Positions 1 to 8,943 of a DNA stretch of 26,720 bases are shown here, piece by piece. The DNA comes from Methanofastidiosum methylothiophilum (GTDB lineage Archaea > Methanobacteriota_B > Thermococci > Methanofastidiosales > Methanofastidiosaceae). Position 1 is the stretch's first letter. Every line of letters starts with the position of its first letter. Made by a program: the position numbers and the translations under genes. The notes below the pieces were generated by a model that ran no database searches, was not told the origin of the DNA, and saw only the letters and a list, made by a program, of their open reading frames with translations. The DNA lies in contig LNJE01000017.1 in the NCBI GenBank assembly GCA_001587635.1, forward strand, positions 1 to 26,720, read 5' to 3'.

Positions 1-109
1 TATAATTTCCGCCCGCCATTGTAAAAAGAAGCACGCCAAATATAAACTGCATAACGTTTTTTGGAACATTTAGTGCAGCTGAATTATATATCAGCGCTTC
101 CCTCTTCAT
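1..109 (-). CDS. N-terminal part of a probable membrane protein (cut by window edge)
   Basis: An ATG at 109-107 opens a leftward frame that stays open for 36 codons to the window edge. It reads MKREALIYNSAALNVPKN followed by a hydrophobic stretch (VMQFIFGVLLF), so a first membrane segment begins near residue 19. The style (short polar head, then a helix that ends in a glycine-rich turn) resembles the start of polytopic glycan-transport proteins, but this is too little to name a family. A well-placed TATA-like box at 131-140 supports the start, and the implied transcript would be leaderless. Codons such as GCG, CTG and GGC make it less AT-rich than the genes that follow. It is divergent from the MBOAT gene. 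I am fairly sure it is coding and unsure of its function. Confidence 0.5.
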   Translation of the reverse strand, partial: MKREALIYNSAALNVPKNVMQFIFGVLLFTMAGGNY

Positions 110-130
110 GGTTTCTCTAAACACTGCATG

Positions 131-140
131 TATTTATAAA
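131..140 (-). promoter_or_regulatory. Archaeal-type TATA box for the leftward gene at the window edge
   Basis: On the minus strand the sequence is TTTATAAATA, centred about 26 nt before the ATG at 109. In archaea transcription starts about 25 nt downstream of the TATA centre, so the transcript would begin at or next to the start codon (leaderless). No Shine-Dalgarno-like sequence lies in front of that ATG, which fits. The upstream flank is purine-rich, as a BRE would be, but not a clear match. Confidence 0.45.
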
Positions 141-331
141 GGATTTGGTTTGAATTTGAAGAATTAGAATTTTTAAAATCGTACATACCTTTAGTATTTG
201 GAAATAAGAGGAATAAACATATTACCAATATACTAACATATTTTCAATTAATTTCAATTTAATGCATATTTTTAAAAATGATTTATCTTAAAAATATTAA
301 TCTAAGCTAAAGAAATATCACGAGAATCTGC
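141..331. other. AT-rich divergent intergenic region
   Basis: This spacer separates the leftward membrane-protein gene from the rightward MBOAT gene. A weak TATA-like run (AAAATATTAA, about 291-300) lies some 35 nt before the MBOAT ATG and could drive it with a short leader. There is no clear ribosome-binding site before 332. A stop-free plus-strand frame of about 40 codons runs from about 140 to 263 with a plausible composition (for example FEFEELEFLKSY), but it has no start codon and no family resemblance that I recognise. It may be a gene remnant or chance. Confidence 0.35.
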
Positions 332-1909
332 ATGAATACGGAAAGATTTAATTCAGTGCTCATTTTAATTATTTTGATTTTGTGTATACCCTTAGTTAGG
401 TTATTAAAACTAAGAAATATTGGATTTAATGTTATTCTATTTAATTCTTGGCAATTTTTTTTGTTTTTGTTAATTGTGGCATTCTTATATTTCCTTTCTT
501 CCTATAGATATCGTTGGATAATTTTGCTCCTAGCCAGCTATTATTTTTACATATGCTGGAAACCAGAATACGGTATATTATTGATAATTTCAACATGTAT
601 AGATTATTTTTCCAGTATAATGATGGGAAAAGAACAATTAAAAGAAAAAAGAAAAAAATATTTGGTAATAAGTATTATATCCAACTTAGCCTTGCTATTT
701 ACGTTTAAATATTATAATTTCTTTAATTCATCTATAACTTCGTTTCTAAACAATTTTAATATTTTCTATAACTTGCCATATTCTCAATTACTTTTGCCTG
801 TTGGGATTTCCTTCTATACTTTTCAGACACTAAGCTACTCAATTGATGTTTATCACGGTAAGATGGATCCTGAAAAAAGATTTGGTATTTTTGCTTTATA
901 TGTAGTTTTTTTCCCTCAATTAGTTGCAGGACCAATCGAAAGAGCTTCTCGGCTCCTGCCCCAATTTTATAATAAATATGATTTTGATTACAAGAGGGTA
1001 ACAGATGGCTTAAAACTCATATTGTGGGGATTATTCAAAAAAGTCGTTATTGCTGATAGATTATCTGTATTCGTTGAACAGGTATATGGCACACCTCATG
1101 ACTATCAAGGTATTTCTTTAATTATAGCTACTGTATTTTTCGCTTTTCAGATATACTGTGATTTTTCAGGATATTCCGATATCGCAATTGGAAGTGCCCA
1201 AATCCTTGGATTCAAGTTGATGGATAATTTCAGAAGACCTTATTTTTCTAAATCAATCCCTGAATTTTGGCAAAGATGGCACATTTCTTTATCTACTTGG
1301 TTTAGGGATTATTTATATATTCCTCTAGGTGGCAATCGCGTTGGCAAGTGGAGATGGTACTTTAATCTTTTTATTACATTTTTAATAAGTGGCCTTTGGC
1401 ATGGGGCTAATTGGACTTATGTTATTTGGGGCGCTTTAAATGGTGCTTATATGCTACTAACTATCCGAAGTCAAGATATTCGGAAAATTTATGTTAATAA
1501 GCTAAAATTGAATAAATTCCCATATTTATACAAGATATTGCAAGTTGTTACTACATTTTCCCTAACTTGTTTTGCGTGGATTTTCTTTAGAGCAAATAAT
1601 CTTTCTGATGCCCTTTATATCTCAAAACATTTATTTGCTGGAATAACACATATTGGTATTATTTTAACAAGCAAAGAACTAATAAAAACAAATATTTTAC
1701 TCAGCCAGTCAAAAGAAGAATTTATTCTTGCTATTTTAGCCATATTTTTCATGGAAACTGTACATTTGATTCAGAGACATGAAAGTATTAGGCATATGCT
1801 GTCAGAAAAACCTGTATATATAAGATGGGCTATTTATTATATCTTGATTTTTAGCATATTATTTTTTGGAGTATTTAATTCCACACAATTTATATATTTC
1901 CAATTTTAG
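332..1909 (+). CDS. MBOAT-family O-acyltransferase (AlgI/DltB-like)
   Basis: This is a polytopic membrane O-acyltransferase that passes an acyl (probably acetyl) group across the membrane for transfer to an extracytoplasmic glycan. The 525-residue protein is hydrophobic throughout and carries the family hallmarks: EFWQRWHISLSTWFRDYLY around residues 313-331 (His317), then GLWHGANWTYVIWG with the invariant candidate catalytic His357. AlgI homologues usually begin near a phrase like LFNSWQFF, which is at residues 36-43 here. The protein therefore has about 35 extra N-terminal residues that add a membrane helix; the frame is open and hydrophobic, so I keep the ATG at 332. The next gene, 9 nt away, encodes an SGNH-type partner as in alginate, PatA/PatB and DltB/DltD systems. 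The substrate cannot be read from sequence; the local glycan is the natural guess. Confidence 0.9.
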   Translation: MNTERFNSVLILIILILCIPLVRLLKLRNIGFNVILFNSWQFFLFLLIVAFLYFLSSYRYRWIILLLASYYFYICWKPEYGILLIISTCIDYFSSIMMGKEQLKEKRKKYLVISIISNLALLFTFKYYNFFNSSITSFLNNFNIFYNLPYSQLLLPVGISFYTFQTLSYSIDVYHGKMDPEKRFGIFALYVVFFPQLVAGPIERASRLLPQFYNKYDFDYKRVTDGLKLILWGLFKKVVIADRLSVFVEQVYGTPHDYQGISLIIATVFFAFQIYCDFSGYSDIAIGSAQILGFKLMDNFRRPYFSKSIPEFWQRWHISLSTWFRDYLYIPLGGNRVGKWRWYFNLFITFLISGLWHGANWTYVIWGALNGAYMLLTIRSQDIRKIYVNKLKLNKFPYLYKILQVVTTFSLTCFAWIFFRANNLSDALYISKHLFAGITHIGIILTSKELIKTNILLSQSKEEFILAILAIFFMETVHLIQRHESIRHMLSEKPVYIRWAIYYILIFSILFFGVFNSTQFIYFQF

Positions 1910-1918
1910 AGGGATATC

Positions 1919-3061
1919 GTGAAGAGAGTAGATTTAAAAATAAAATCTTTTATTATAAAAGGGGCATTACTATTTATTCCTATAATTGTCATAATGGGAT
2001 TTTCATATTTTGTCATATCTTATTCGGGAGAATTTACTACAGTAAACGAGGTAATCGATAAACAAAAAAATAGTGAGATTATCCTTTATGGATTGGCATA
2101 CAGTGACCCCACGCCATATTACAAACTAAAATCAGTAATTGATAGAAACCCTAGGATAATTGCATTAGGTACTTCTAGAGTCATGCAGTTCAGATCTGAA
2201 TTCTTTTTGGCAAATACTGATTTTTATAATGCGGGAGGTGGTGTCAGGAGAGTCGAAAATCTCAATTTGTTCTTAGACAATATCCCTAGTGGTAAAGAGC
2301 CGGAGATAATAATCCTTGGATTAGATCAAAATTTTTTTAATCCTAATTGGAAAGATTTCTTGGAAGAAAATAATAAATTATACACTTTTTCAAAAAGAAT
2401 AGATATATTTTCAAATTCTTGGAGAAAAATTTATTTTGATTATTATAATGGTAAATTTTCTATAAATAAAATACTTGAAAAGGAAAATGGTAGTATAGGG
2501 CTGAATGCTATAATGAATAATCGAGGATTCAGAAATGACGGAAGCTATGAGTATGGCAATTTAATCAACGAGTTTAATTCTGACAACAATTCTAAACTAA
2601 AAGGATATTTTAGCTTAATTAAGAATGAAGGAAGTCGATTTGAATACTCTAACAAAATATCTGATAATTCTTTATATGAATTAGATAGATTTCTTAGAAG
2701 ATGTAAAGAGCGAAATATATATGTCATTGGATTTTTACCTCCATACGCCCATGAAATATATTTAGAGATAGAGAGGATGAAAATAGAGTATGAATATTTT
2801 TTTGAACTAGAACCTACACTAAATCCTATTTTTAAAAAATATGGATACAATATTTATAATTTCTCTGACTTAAATTCTACGGGTGCAGATGCATGTGAAG
2901 TAATAGATGGTACACATGCCTCAGATAAAGCTTACCTCCGACTATTTATATTACTCGCTGAAAATGAAGAAGCTCTAAAAAATGAAACAAATATTTCAAG
3001 ATTAAAATTTGAATTAAATAATTCAAATTCATGTTATAGTGTATTTACACATAATCATTAA
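1919..3061 (+). CDS. Membrane-anchored SGNH-hydrolase-like protein (DltD/AlgX-type acetylation partner)
   Basis: The protein has 380 residues with one hydrophobic segment at about residues 12-32 and a soluble remainder, so it is probably anchored with its body outside. The phrase GTSRVMQF has Ser86 in the nucleophile position of block I, and DGTHASDKAY near the C terminus supplies Asp330 and His333 in the DxxH arrangement of block V. Similarity elsewhere is low, as usual for this group. The start is GTG at 1919 with AGAGGG just upstream. It follows the MBOAT gene by 9 nt, the classic pairing in which the MBOAT protein exports the acyl group and the SGNH protein transfers it to the sugar. The family call rests on the motifs and the neighbour; direct transfer activity is inference. 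Confidence 0.75.
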   Translation: MKRVDLKIKSFIIKGALLFIPIIVIMGFSYFVISYSGEFTTVNEVIDKQKNSEIILYGLAYSDPTPYYKLKSVIDRNPRIIALGTSRVMQFRSEFFLANTDFYNAGGGVRRVENLNLFLDNIPSGKEPEIIILGLDQNFFNPNWKDFLEENNKLYTFSKRIDIFSNSWRKIYFDYYNGKFSINKILEKENGSIGLNAIMNNRGFRNDGSYEYGNLINEFNSDNNSKLKGYFSLIKNEGSRFEYSNKISDNSLYELDRFLRRCKERNIYVIGFLPPYAHEIYLEIERMKIEYEYFFELEPTLNPIFKKYGYNIYNFSDLNSTGADACEVIDGTHASDKAYLRLFILLAENEEALKNETNISRLKFELNNSNSCYSVFTHNH

Positions 3062-3094
3062 ATAATATAGAATATAGTATTGAATGGTAATAAA

Positions 3095-4540
3095 ATGACC
3101 GAACACAAACTTTTTGCGCAAAGAATAGGATTAATTGGCTTGACTTACGTTTTGACAACTCTGATAAGAATCTTGTTGGTGCCTATATTGACCAAAAATA
3201 TGCCTATCGAAGAATACGGTATATGGGTCCAAGTAAATGCTACTATTGGATTAGTACCCCCTATTGTGGGGCTTGGATTGCCATTTGCACTAGTCAGATT
3301 CTTAGCTTCCACAGAAGATCGAAAAGATTTGCAAGAAGGATTTTATTCAATTTCTTTTGTAGTTTTATTGACAAGCGGTATAGTTTCATTATTATTCTTG
3401 ATATTTTCAAAGACTTTTGCCACAATCCTATTTGATAATAATATTAAAGTAGCAATGATAATCCCGGCAATAATACTCCTACAAAGCTTGATTGATCTCC
3501 CTATGAATTTGTTTAGAGTATTTCAGAAAATAAAAAGACATTCCTTTTTTTTAATTCTTGATATGTTGTTTACCGTTTCATTTGCTTCGTATTTTATTAT
3601 TTTAGGCCAAGGTGTGCTAGGCGCTGTAGTAGGCCTTTTAATCTCTAAGATATTGGTATTTTCAGGAATGATGATTTTTGTATTCAAAGAAATTGGCTTT
3701 GGATTTCCTAAATTTTTGAATTTAAGAAAATATTTTAACTTCAGTATTCCTTTGTTGCCCAGTAATCTTTCAAACTGGATAATCAATTCAAGCGATAGAT
3801 ACGTGATTACTATTTTTCTCGGAACTGCTTTTGCAGGGTATTTCACACCAGGATATACTGTAGGGAGCTTGATCTTAACATTTGCTACCCCCCTATCTTT
3901 TCTTTTACCGCCAGTACTATCAAAATATTATGATGAAAGGAAGTTTAATGAATTTAACAAAGTTCTTAAATATTCAACTAAGTATTATCTTTTGATAGCC
4001 ATACCTTCTGTTTTTGGATTGTCAATACTCTCAAAAACTTTATTGACTATCCTAACTACGCCTGAAATAGCAAATATAGGATATCTCATCACACCATATA
4101 CTGCAGTTAGTTATCTTTTATACGGTTTGCAGGGGATTGTTGGAAATATACTGGTCGTTGAGAACAAAACAAGGATAATTGGAATTATTATGTCTGTATC
4201 CGCCGTTGTTAATTTAGTCCTAAATATATTAGTTATTCCATTAATTGGTATTAATGGTGCGGCATTAACTACTTTGATTTCATTTATTATAATTTTTGTA
4301 GTTGTTCTATACTATTCTTTGAAACCAAAATTATTTACTTTTGATATTAATTTTATAATAAAGAGCCTATTGGCATCGAGCCTTATGTCCCTTGTAGTTA
4401 TTTATCTAAATCCAGCTAATCTCAATAATTTATTATTTACAGTTGGCATTGGTGCCGCCCTATATTTTGGTATTATATTCTCCCTAAACGGAATAAACAA
4501 AGAAGAGATTAAATTTTTCAGAAGGATTGTATCCAAATGA
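3095..4540 (+). CDS. Wzx-type polysaccharide flippase (MOP superfamily)
   Basis: This multi-pass membrane protein of 481 residues is rich in Ile, Leu, Phe and Val and has about a dozen or more predicted helices. It starts MTEHKLFAQRIGLIGL and continues with LVPILTKNMPIEEYGIW, typical of the oligosaccharide flippases found in archaeal and bacterial surface-glycan loci. It should move lipid-linked glycan units across the cytoplasmic membrane. A TTG at 3080 would add five residues, but the ATG at 3095 has GGTAA exactly 4 nt upstream, the spacing seen at several other starts in this window, so I chose it. The gene ends only 12 nt from the stop of the convergent isomerase gene. It is the only complete flippase seen here. 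Confidence 0.88.
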   Translation: MTEHKLFAQRIGLIGLTYVLTTLIRILLVPILTKNMPIEEYGIWVQVNATIGLVPPIVGLGLPFALVRFLASTEDRKDLQEGFYSISFVVLLTSGIVSLLFLIFSKTFATILFDNNIKVAMIIPAIILLQSLIDLPMNLFRVFQKIKRHSFFLILDMLFTVSFASYFIILGQGVLGAVVGLLISKILVFSGMMIFVFKEIGFGFPKFLNLRKYFNFSIPLLPSNLSNWIINSSDRYVITIFLGTAFAGYFTPGYTVGSLILTFATPLSFLLPPVLSKYYDERKFNEFNKVLKYSTKYYLLIAIPSVFGLSILSKTLLTILTTPEIANIGYLITPYTAVSYLLYGLQGIVGNILVVENKTRIIGIIMSVSAVVNLVLNILVIPLIGINGAALTTLISFIIIFVVVLYYSLKPKLFTFDINFIIKSLLASSLMSLVVIYLNPANLNNLLFTVGIGAALYFGIIFSLNGINKEEIKFFRRIVSK

Positions 4541-4552
4541 TAATTTAAATGA

Positions 4553-5302
4553 TCAATAAAGAATTTTCCTTATTATCTCAACGTTTTTAAGATCATCATT
4601 AAGTGATTTTCTTGGAGTTTCTAAAGTTATATAAGTTGTATTTTCTTTGGAATGATTTTTTACCACATCCATTAAATAATTTAAATTATAGTTGCCTTCC
4701 CCAAAATTTAGGTGCTCATCTTTTTCATAATTCGTTCTACCATCTGCAATATGGAATAACTTAGGCTTTAATTTTAGGAAATTCTCAATCAAATCCTTAT
4801 AATCTATATTCAAACTTGAAGCAGCTTTTATGGCATGATTTAAATCAAGGCAGAAAGAAAATTTATTCCCCATAAGCACTTTAATTTGCTCTGGATTGTA
4901 ACCAATCATTTTTTCATTATTGATCCCTACCTTAGGCATATTCTCAATATGAATTCTATTGTCTTTGATATTATCTAAAAAATCTAAAGCGTTTTCTATA
5001 GAACCATATCCTGGATGCAAAACTAAGCATTTTGCTTTTAATTCATCGACCCAAAGAATGCATTCGTGTATTAACTCTAGATTATAATCTTTTATTTTAG
5101 GATCAGCTATGTTTAATCCATGATTTTCTGTTGTTATATGTATAACATATGGAATCGACATATCCTTAAAATAGTCTAAACTAGTATTTGGAATTGGAGT
5201 CAATTCAATATATTGAAATGTACCCTCCATAATTAATTTTTTTGCATCATCAATAAGGCTTTTATTAGTTGACCACAGTTTAAGGCCAAAACTTATATTC
5301 AT
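4553..5302 (-). CDS. Sugar phosphate isomerase/epimerase-like TIM-barrel protein (AP endonuclease 2 family)
   Basis: The 249-residue protein has the alternating pattern of a TIM barrel of the xylose-isomerase-like/AP endonuclease 2 superfamily. Likely metal and substrate ligands are Glu120 (HIENMP), Asp153 and His156 (CLDLNHA), His184 (FHIADGR), His197 (DEHLNFGEGN) and Glu228 (ITLETP), a good match to the Glu/Asp/His/Glu site of that fold. Members isomerise or epimerise sugars and related polyols; the exact substrate is unknown. It is the last gene of the leftward NeuB operon, and its ATG overlaps the stop of the formyltransferase gene by 4 nt (ATGA). It may prepare or rearrange the sugar that feeds the NeuB step, but that is inference from position. 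A DNA-repair role is unlikely in this context. Confidence 0.75.
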   Translation of the reverse strand: MNISFGLKLWSTNKSLIDDAKKLIMEGTFQYIELTPIPNTSLDYFKDMSIPYVIHITTENHGLNIADPKIKDYNLELIHECILWVDELKAKCLVLHPGYGSIENALDFLDNIKDNRIHIENMPKVGINNEKMIGYNPEQIKVLMGNKFSFCLDLNHAIKAASSLNIDYKDLIENFLKLKPKLFHIADGRTNYEKDEHLNFGEGNYNLNYLMDVVKNHSKENTTYITLETPRKSLNDDLKNVEIIRKILY

Positions 5303-5832
5303 GTTTTCACATTTGCTTTTGATTTTATAATATCTATTGATTCAAGAATGGCTAAAGAATAATGTATATAAAGTTGATTATAGACCTCATCAATACTATT
5401 TTTATCTTTAATATCGATAAATTTTTCATATATTACTTTTCCTTCATCTACTCTTTCATCCATATAGTGAACCCCAACGCTAGCTAAATTATTTTCATCT
5501 TTAATAAATCGCCCTATAGGATTGGATCCTTTATATTTATATAAACATGGATGAACATTAATACATCCAAATTTAGGTATTTTTAAAATATCTATCGGAA
5601 CTATCTCTCTACCGTGAACAGATAATAGTAAATCGCTTTTATATAAATATTTAATAAAATTAGAGTCCTTTATAGAATCAAACGTGGGTATCTTTAATTT
5701 ATTTGCTAAAATTTTTACACTATCGTCATAAGCTACAACAGATAAGATCTTACATTTTGTAGATTTTAAAGTAAGTAATCCTATAAAACCTGCCTGTTTT
5801 CCACCTATAAAACAAATCCTAAGCTTTTCCAT
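5299..5832 (-). CDS. Small formyltransferase (Fmt-like catalytic domain), probable sugar N-formyltransferase
   Basis: This is a 177-residue single-domain member of the 10-formyltetrahydrofolate-dependent transferase family. The catalytic triad is visible: Asn92 and His94 in GCINVHPCLY, and Asp129 in RVDEGKVI, followed by the usual glycine. It is much shorter than methionyl-tRNA formyltransferase and has no C-terminal tRNA-binding domain, so a small-molecule acceptor such as an amino sugar is likely. Known relatives of this type formylate 4-amino or 3-amino deoxysugars (VioF, FdtF, QdtF). It starts 4 nt after the NeuB-like gene stop and overlaps the isomerase start, so the genes are probably translated together. 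I infer that it formylates the amine made by the aminotransferase of the same operon. Confidence 0.8.
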   Translation of the reverse strand: MEKLRICFIGGKQAGFIGLLTLKSTKCKILSVVAYDDSVKILANKLKIPTFDSIKDSNFIKYLYKSDLLLSVHGREIVPIDILKIPKFGCINVHPCLYKYKGSNPIGRFIKDENNLASVGVHYMDERVDEGKVIYEKFIDIKDKNSIDEVYNQLYIHYSLAILESIDIIKSKANVKT

Positions 5833-5836
5833 ATTT

Positions 5837-6865
5837 TTAAAAGTCCTTCCAGATTATCCATTCATCTTTTTTTATGTCGCGTTTTACTTTTCTTCCTATA
5901 ATCAAATCTATATATTTAGGTTTAATTCCATACCCTGGACGCTTAACAGTTAACATTTCTTTTGTTACTTCTGTATCCTTTTTAATGTCTACTTTTGCGT
6001 GAATGCTCCTCCTGGCTTTAAGGTACATTTCTTCACTTTCTAAATTTGATTTTTCTTTAATTCCGTTACCAATTGATTTTTCTACATCCCTTATGTTTGA
6101 AATCATTTCCTTTAGTTCAGGTGGCTCTATAGCAAAAGAGTGATCAGGGCCTTTCATTTTTTTATCTAAGGTGATGTGTTTTTCTATGACTTTAGCCCCC
6201 ATAACTACAGCAGCTATAGATATATGGATTCCTATAGTATGATCGGAAAAACCAACAGGAAGTGAAAAAGCGTTTTCCATTGTTTTAATTGTTTTAAGAT
6301 TAACAATTTCGGGTGGTGTGGGATAAACAGAGTTACATTGCATTAAAATAATTTTTTCATTGCCAACTGATTTGGCAGAATTTATAGCATCTTCAATTTC
6401 ACCTAAATTTGCCATTCCGGTAGAAATGATAATTGGTTTATTCTTTTTTGCAATATATTTTATAAGCTCAAGATCAACTATTTCAAAAGATGCTATTTTG
6501 AAGGCATTTACATATTTATCCAAAAGATCGACAGCTTCATAATCAAATGGTGTGGCAAGAAATTCTATATTTTTTTGAAGGCAATAGTCATGAAGTTCTT
6601 TTATCCATTCACGAGGAGTTTTAATTTCTTTTATTAAATTATACACATTTTTATTTTTCAAATAACTAAAGTCAGGAGTATATTTAGAATATAAATTTTC
6701 TTCATTAAATATTTGAAATTTTACGGCATCTGCACCTGCATCATGGGATATGTCTATAAGTTTTTTTGCTAATCCTATATCGCCATTATGATTTGAACCT
6801 ATTTCAGCGATAATAAAACATGAATTATATTTTTTTTGGATAATTCCCAACAATTTATTAGTAAT
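5837..6865 (-). CDS. neuB: NeuB-family nonulosonic acid synthase (sialic/legionaminic/pseudaminic acid synthase-like)
   Basis: The protein condenses phosphoenolpyruvate with a six-carbon amino sugar to give a nine-carbon 2-keto acid. The TIM-barrel domain shows FIIAEIGSNHNG, DAVKFQIFN, IISTGMANLGEI, GFSDHTIG and EKHITLDKKMKGPDHSF; the GPDH form is closer to sialic or legionaminic synthases than to PseI. A C-terminal SAF (antifreeze-like) domain starts near ARRSIHA. Start choice matters. TTG codons at 6853 and 6850 are in frame, but the strong AAAGGTGA at 6877-6870 is then 16-19 nt away. With ATT at 6865 the spacing is exactly 4 nt, as at several ATG genes here. I therefore give 342 residues from ATT; 338 from TTG is the alternative. 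The aminotransferase stop is 10 nt upstream. Confidence 0.92.
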   Translation of the reverse strand: MTNKLLGIIQKKYNSCFIIAEIGSNHNGDIGLAKKLIDISHDAGADAVKFQIFNEENLYSKYTPDFSYLKNKNVYNLIKEIKTPREWIKELHDYCLQKNIEFLATPFDYEAVDLLDKYVNAFKIASFEIVDLELIKYIAKKNKPIIISTGMANLGEIEDAINSAKSVGNEKIILMQCNSVYPTPPEIVNLKTIKTMENAFSLPVGFSDHTIGIHISIAAVVMGAKVIEKHITLDKKMKGPDHSFAIEPPELKEMISNIRDVEKSIGNGIKEKSNLESEEMYLKARRSIHAKVDIKKDTEVTKEMLTVKRPGYGIKPKYIDLIIGRKVKRDIKKDEWIIWKDF

Positions 6866-6875
6866 AATATCACCT

Positions 6876-8183
6876 TTAGGTAAGACGTTTAAATCCTGAA
6901 TGAGCTACTGGGCCTTTTAATAGAGTTTTTACATTATCTTTTTCAATGGAGTTTTTAATAATTCTGAAAACATCATCAATACTTTCAAAATAATTAGTTA
7001 GTAGTTCTTCAGTGTGTGAATACGATACATAAACTGAATTGGAAGCTAAATATCCCCTTTCAAGCATTTCTTGAATGAACAATGTTTTGAGTTCTTGTGA
7101 ATTGTTATAGTTAAAAAAGAAGGTTATTAGAGAATAAGGCCCTTTGATTGTAATATCTAAATCTCGCTCTTTTGCAATTTTATCCCAATTTTCTCCTATA
7201 ATTTGCCCTATCTTAGCAATATGTTCCCAAGCTTTTGATTTTTCTAATTTATGAATAGTGGCGAGAGATGCAGTTGGACCTATTCTTTCAGTCCAATAAG
7301 TACTGCTAATAAAACTTTTTTGTGCATAATCCATTATCTCTCCCCTCCCGATAACTGCCGCCATTGGGTATCCATTACTCATTGCTTTAGCAAATATTGC
7401 CATATCTGGAGTAACATTATATTTAAGATGGATACCACCAAGATTATTCCTCCATCCAATTGAGATTTCATCAAAAATAAGAACAGCCCCAATTTCTTCT
7501 GAGACTTTTTTTATTTTTTCTAGAAATTTATCTTTTGGCTCATCATGCCTTAATGGCTCAATTATTATAGTGCCTACGTCATTATTTTCAACAATTTCGT
7601 ATAGCTGACCTATGTTGTTATATTCAAAAGGTATTGAAGTGTTAATTAATCCGCGAGGAACACCCAAAGGATTTAAACCAGGAAGTAAATGGCCGTCCAG
7701 ATTTTTATTATCTGACAAATTACTGGCTAAATACCAATCATGCCACCCATGATATCCACAAAAAGCTATTTTATCTTTTTTTGTGTATGCTCTAGCTAAT
7801 CTTATTGCTAGTGTAGATATTTCTCCACCACTTCTTGCAAATCTAACTTTATCTGCCCAAGGGTGAATTCTAATTAGAGTTTCAGCCAATTCTACTTCTT
7901 CCTTTGAATTCAAAGTGCACATTGAACATTGATCAATCACTTTTTTTACTTCCCTATTGACATCCTCATCTGCATACCCAAGGATGCAACACCCAACCCC
8001 CATTAAAGACATATCAATATATCGATTGCCGTCCAAATCAATTATTTCAACGCCTTTTGCGCTTTTATAGTATGATGGCCAATGTTCAGGAAGAAACATT
8101 TCTGAACGTTTACTTAATAATTGTGTTCCTCCTGGAATTATTTTTTTGGATTTATTCCATAATTCAATTCCTTGATTAGACAT
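6876..8183 (-). CDS. Class III aminotransferase, glutamate-1-semialdehyde aminotransferase-like
   Basis: A PLP enzyme of fold type I with 435 residues. It shows the ordered family signatures: IIPGGTQLLSKR near the N terminus, a cofactor-binding SGGE segment (RFARSGGEIST), CGYHGWHDWY, LIFDEI with the pyridine-binding Asp, and FAKAMSNGYP with the Schiff-base Lys266. It resembles GSA aminomutase but sits among glycan genes with no haem genes nearby, so a keto-sugar or keto-acid acceptor is likely. The ATG at 8183 has GGAG 9 nt upstream; the ATG at 8192 is possible. The gene overlaps the end of the cytidylyltransferase gene by 8 nt. With the neighbouring dehydrogenase it could replace a hydroxyl by an amine on the nonulosonate or its precursor. 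Confidence 0.85.
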   Translation of the reverse strand: MSNQGIELWNKSKKIIPGGTQLLSKRSEMFLPEHWPSYYKSAKGVEIIDLDGNRYIDMSLMGVGCCILGYADEDVNREVKKVIDQCSMCTLNSKEEVELAETLIRIHPWADKVRFARSGGEISTLAIRLARAYTKKDKIAFCGYHGWHDWYLASNLSDNKNLDGHLLPGLNPLGVPRGLINTSIPFEYNNIGQLYEIVENNDVGTIIIEPLRHDEPKDKFLEKIKKVSEEIGAVLIFDEISIGWRNNLGGIHLKYNVTPDMAIFAKAMSNGYPMAAVIGRGEIMDYAQKSFISSTYWTERIGPTASLATIHKLEKSKAWEHIAKIGQIIGENWDKIAKERDLDITIKGPYSLITFFFNYNNSQELKTLFIQEMLERGYLASNSVYVSYSHTEELLTNYFESIDDVFRIIKNSIEKDNVKTLLKGPVAHSGFKRLT

Positions 8184-8943
8184 AATTAACATCTCCAATA
8201 TTTTTATCTTCTATTAAAGATTTTTCGTATCCCTCATTTCTTTTAATTTTATTATTAATCTCCAACATATACGGATTATTTTCAATTGTTAAAATAATAT
8301 CCTCAATAGTAAAATTCTCTATATTGATATATTTTATAATTTCTTTAATTAAAACTAAATCCTCTTTTTCATCAATAGTTAACCTAATGTTTGATAAGTC
8401 TTTTTTATTAAATAAATTCACAATTTTAAATAATTTATTATTTTTCCAAATATATGGGGTTACATGTTCTCGTTCTGAGTTTAGTTTAGCTTCTTTCCAT
8501 GCCTTTTCTAAAGAAATAAATGAAAACACTTCAACATCCAAACCATCAGGGAATGTTGGTGGTTTAATATTTGAAGTATAATCAGATTTAGCTTCTAAAT
8601 GTAATCCTATCACTTGATCAATGACTACAGGATCAATAAAAGGGCAATCTCCTGTTATTCTTACTATAGTATCTACTTTATACTTTTTTGCTGCATTATA
8701 AAATCTATCAAGTACATCATTTTCACTTCCTCTAAAAAAGTCTATATTTTTTTCAATCGCAATTTGTATTAAAACATCGTCATCTTTTTTCGTAGTTGTA
8801 GCTAATATTACTTTCTCAATTAGAGTGGATTTGCCAACTCTGTCAATTACTAAAGATATAAGAGGTTTACTCCCAACTCTCTCCATCATTTTATTAGGGA
8901 ATCTAGTAGACCCCATCCTAGCCTGTATTATGGCGGCTATCAT
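8176..8943 (-). CDS. CMP-sugar cytidylyltransferase, SpsF/NeuA-like
   Basis: A nucleotidyltransferase of the CTP_transf_3 (SpsF/NeuA/KdsB) group, 255 residues. The N terminus has IIQARMGSTRFPNKMM, the CTP-binding signature of SpsF-type enzymes, followed by ATTTKKDDD, RGSENDVLDRF and VRITGDCPFIDP, where the last Asp pair would bind the metal and nucleotide. In an operon with a NeuB-like synthase it is expected to activate the 2-keto acid with CMP. Full-length SpsF proteins are similar in size. Its ATG overlaps the stop of the preceding fusion gene by 4 nt (ATGA), and its own 3' end overlaps the aminotransferase gene. The sugar it activates cannot be told from sequence. No second cytidylyltransferase is present in the window. 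Confidence 0.87.
   Translation of the reverse strand: MIAAIIQARMGSTRFPNKMMERVGSKPLISLVIDRVGKSTLIEKVILATTTKKDDDVLIQIAIEKNIDFFRGSENDVLDRFYNAAKKYKVDTIVRITGDCPFIDPVVIDQVIGLHLEAKSDYTSNIKPPTFPDGLDVEVFSFISLEKAWKEAKLNSEREHVTPYIWKNNKLFKIVNLFNKKDLSNIRLTIDEKEDLVLIKEIIKYINIENFTIEDIILTIENNPYMLEINNKIKRNEGYEKSLIEDKNIGDVNYV

Noticed and set aside
6876..8183. Haem-pathway glutamate-1-semialdehyde aminomutase (HemL)
   Set aside because: There are no other tetrapyrrole genes, and it is translationally coupled to cytidylyltransferase and NeuB genes, so a glycan role is far more likely.
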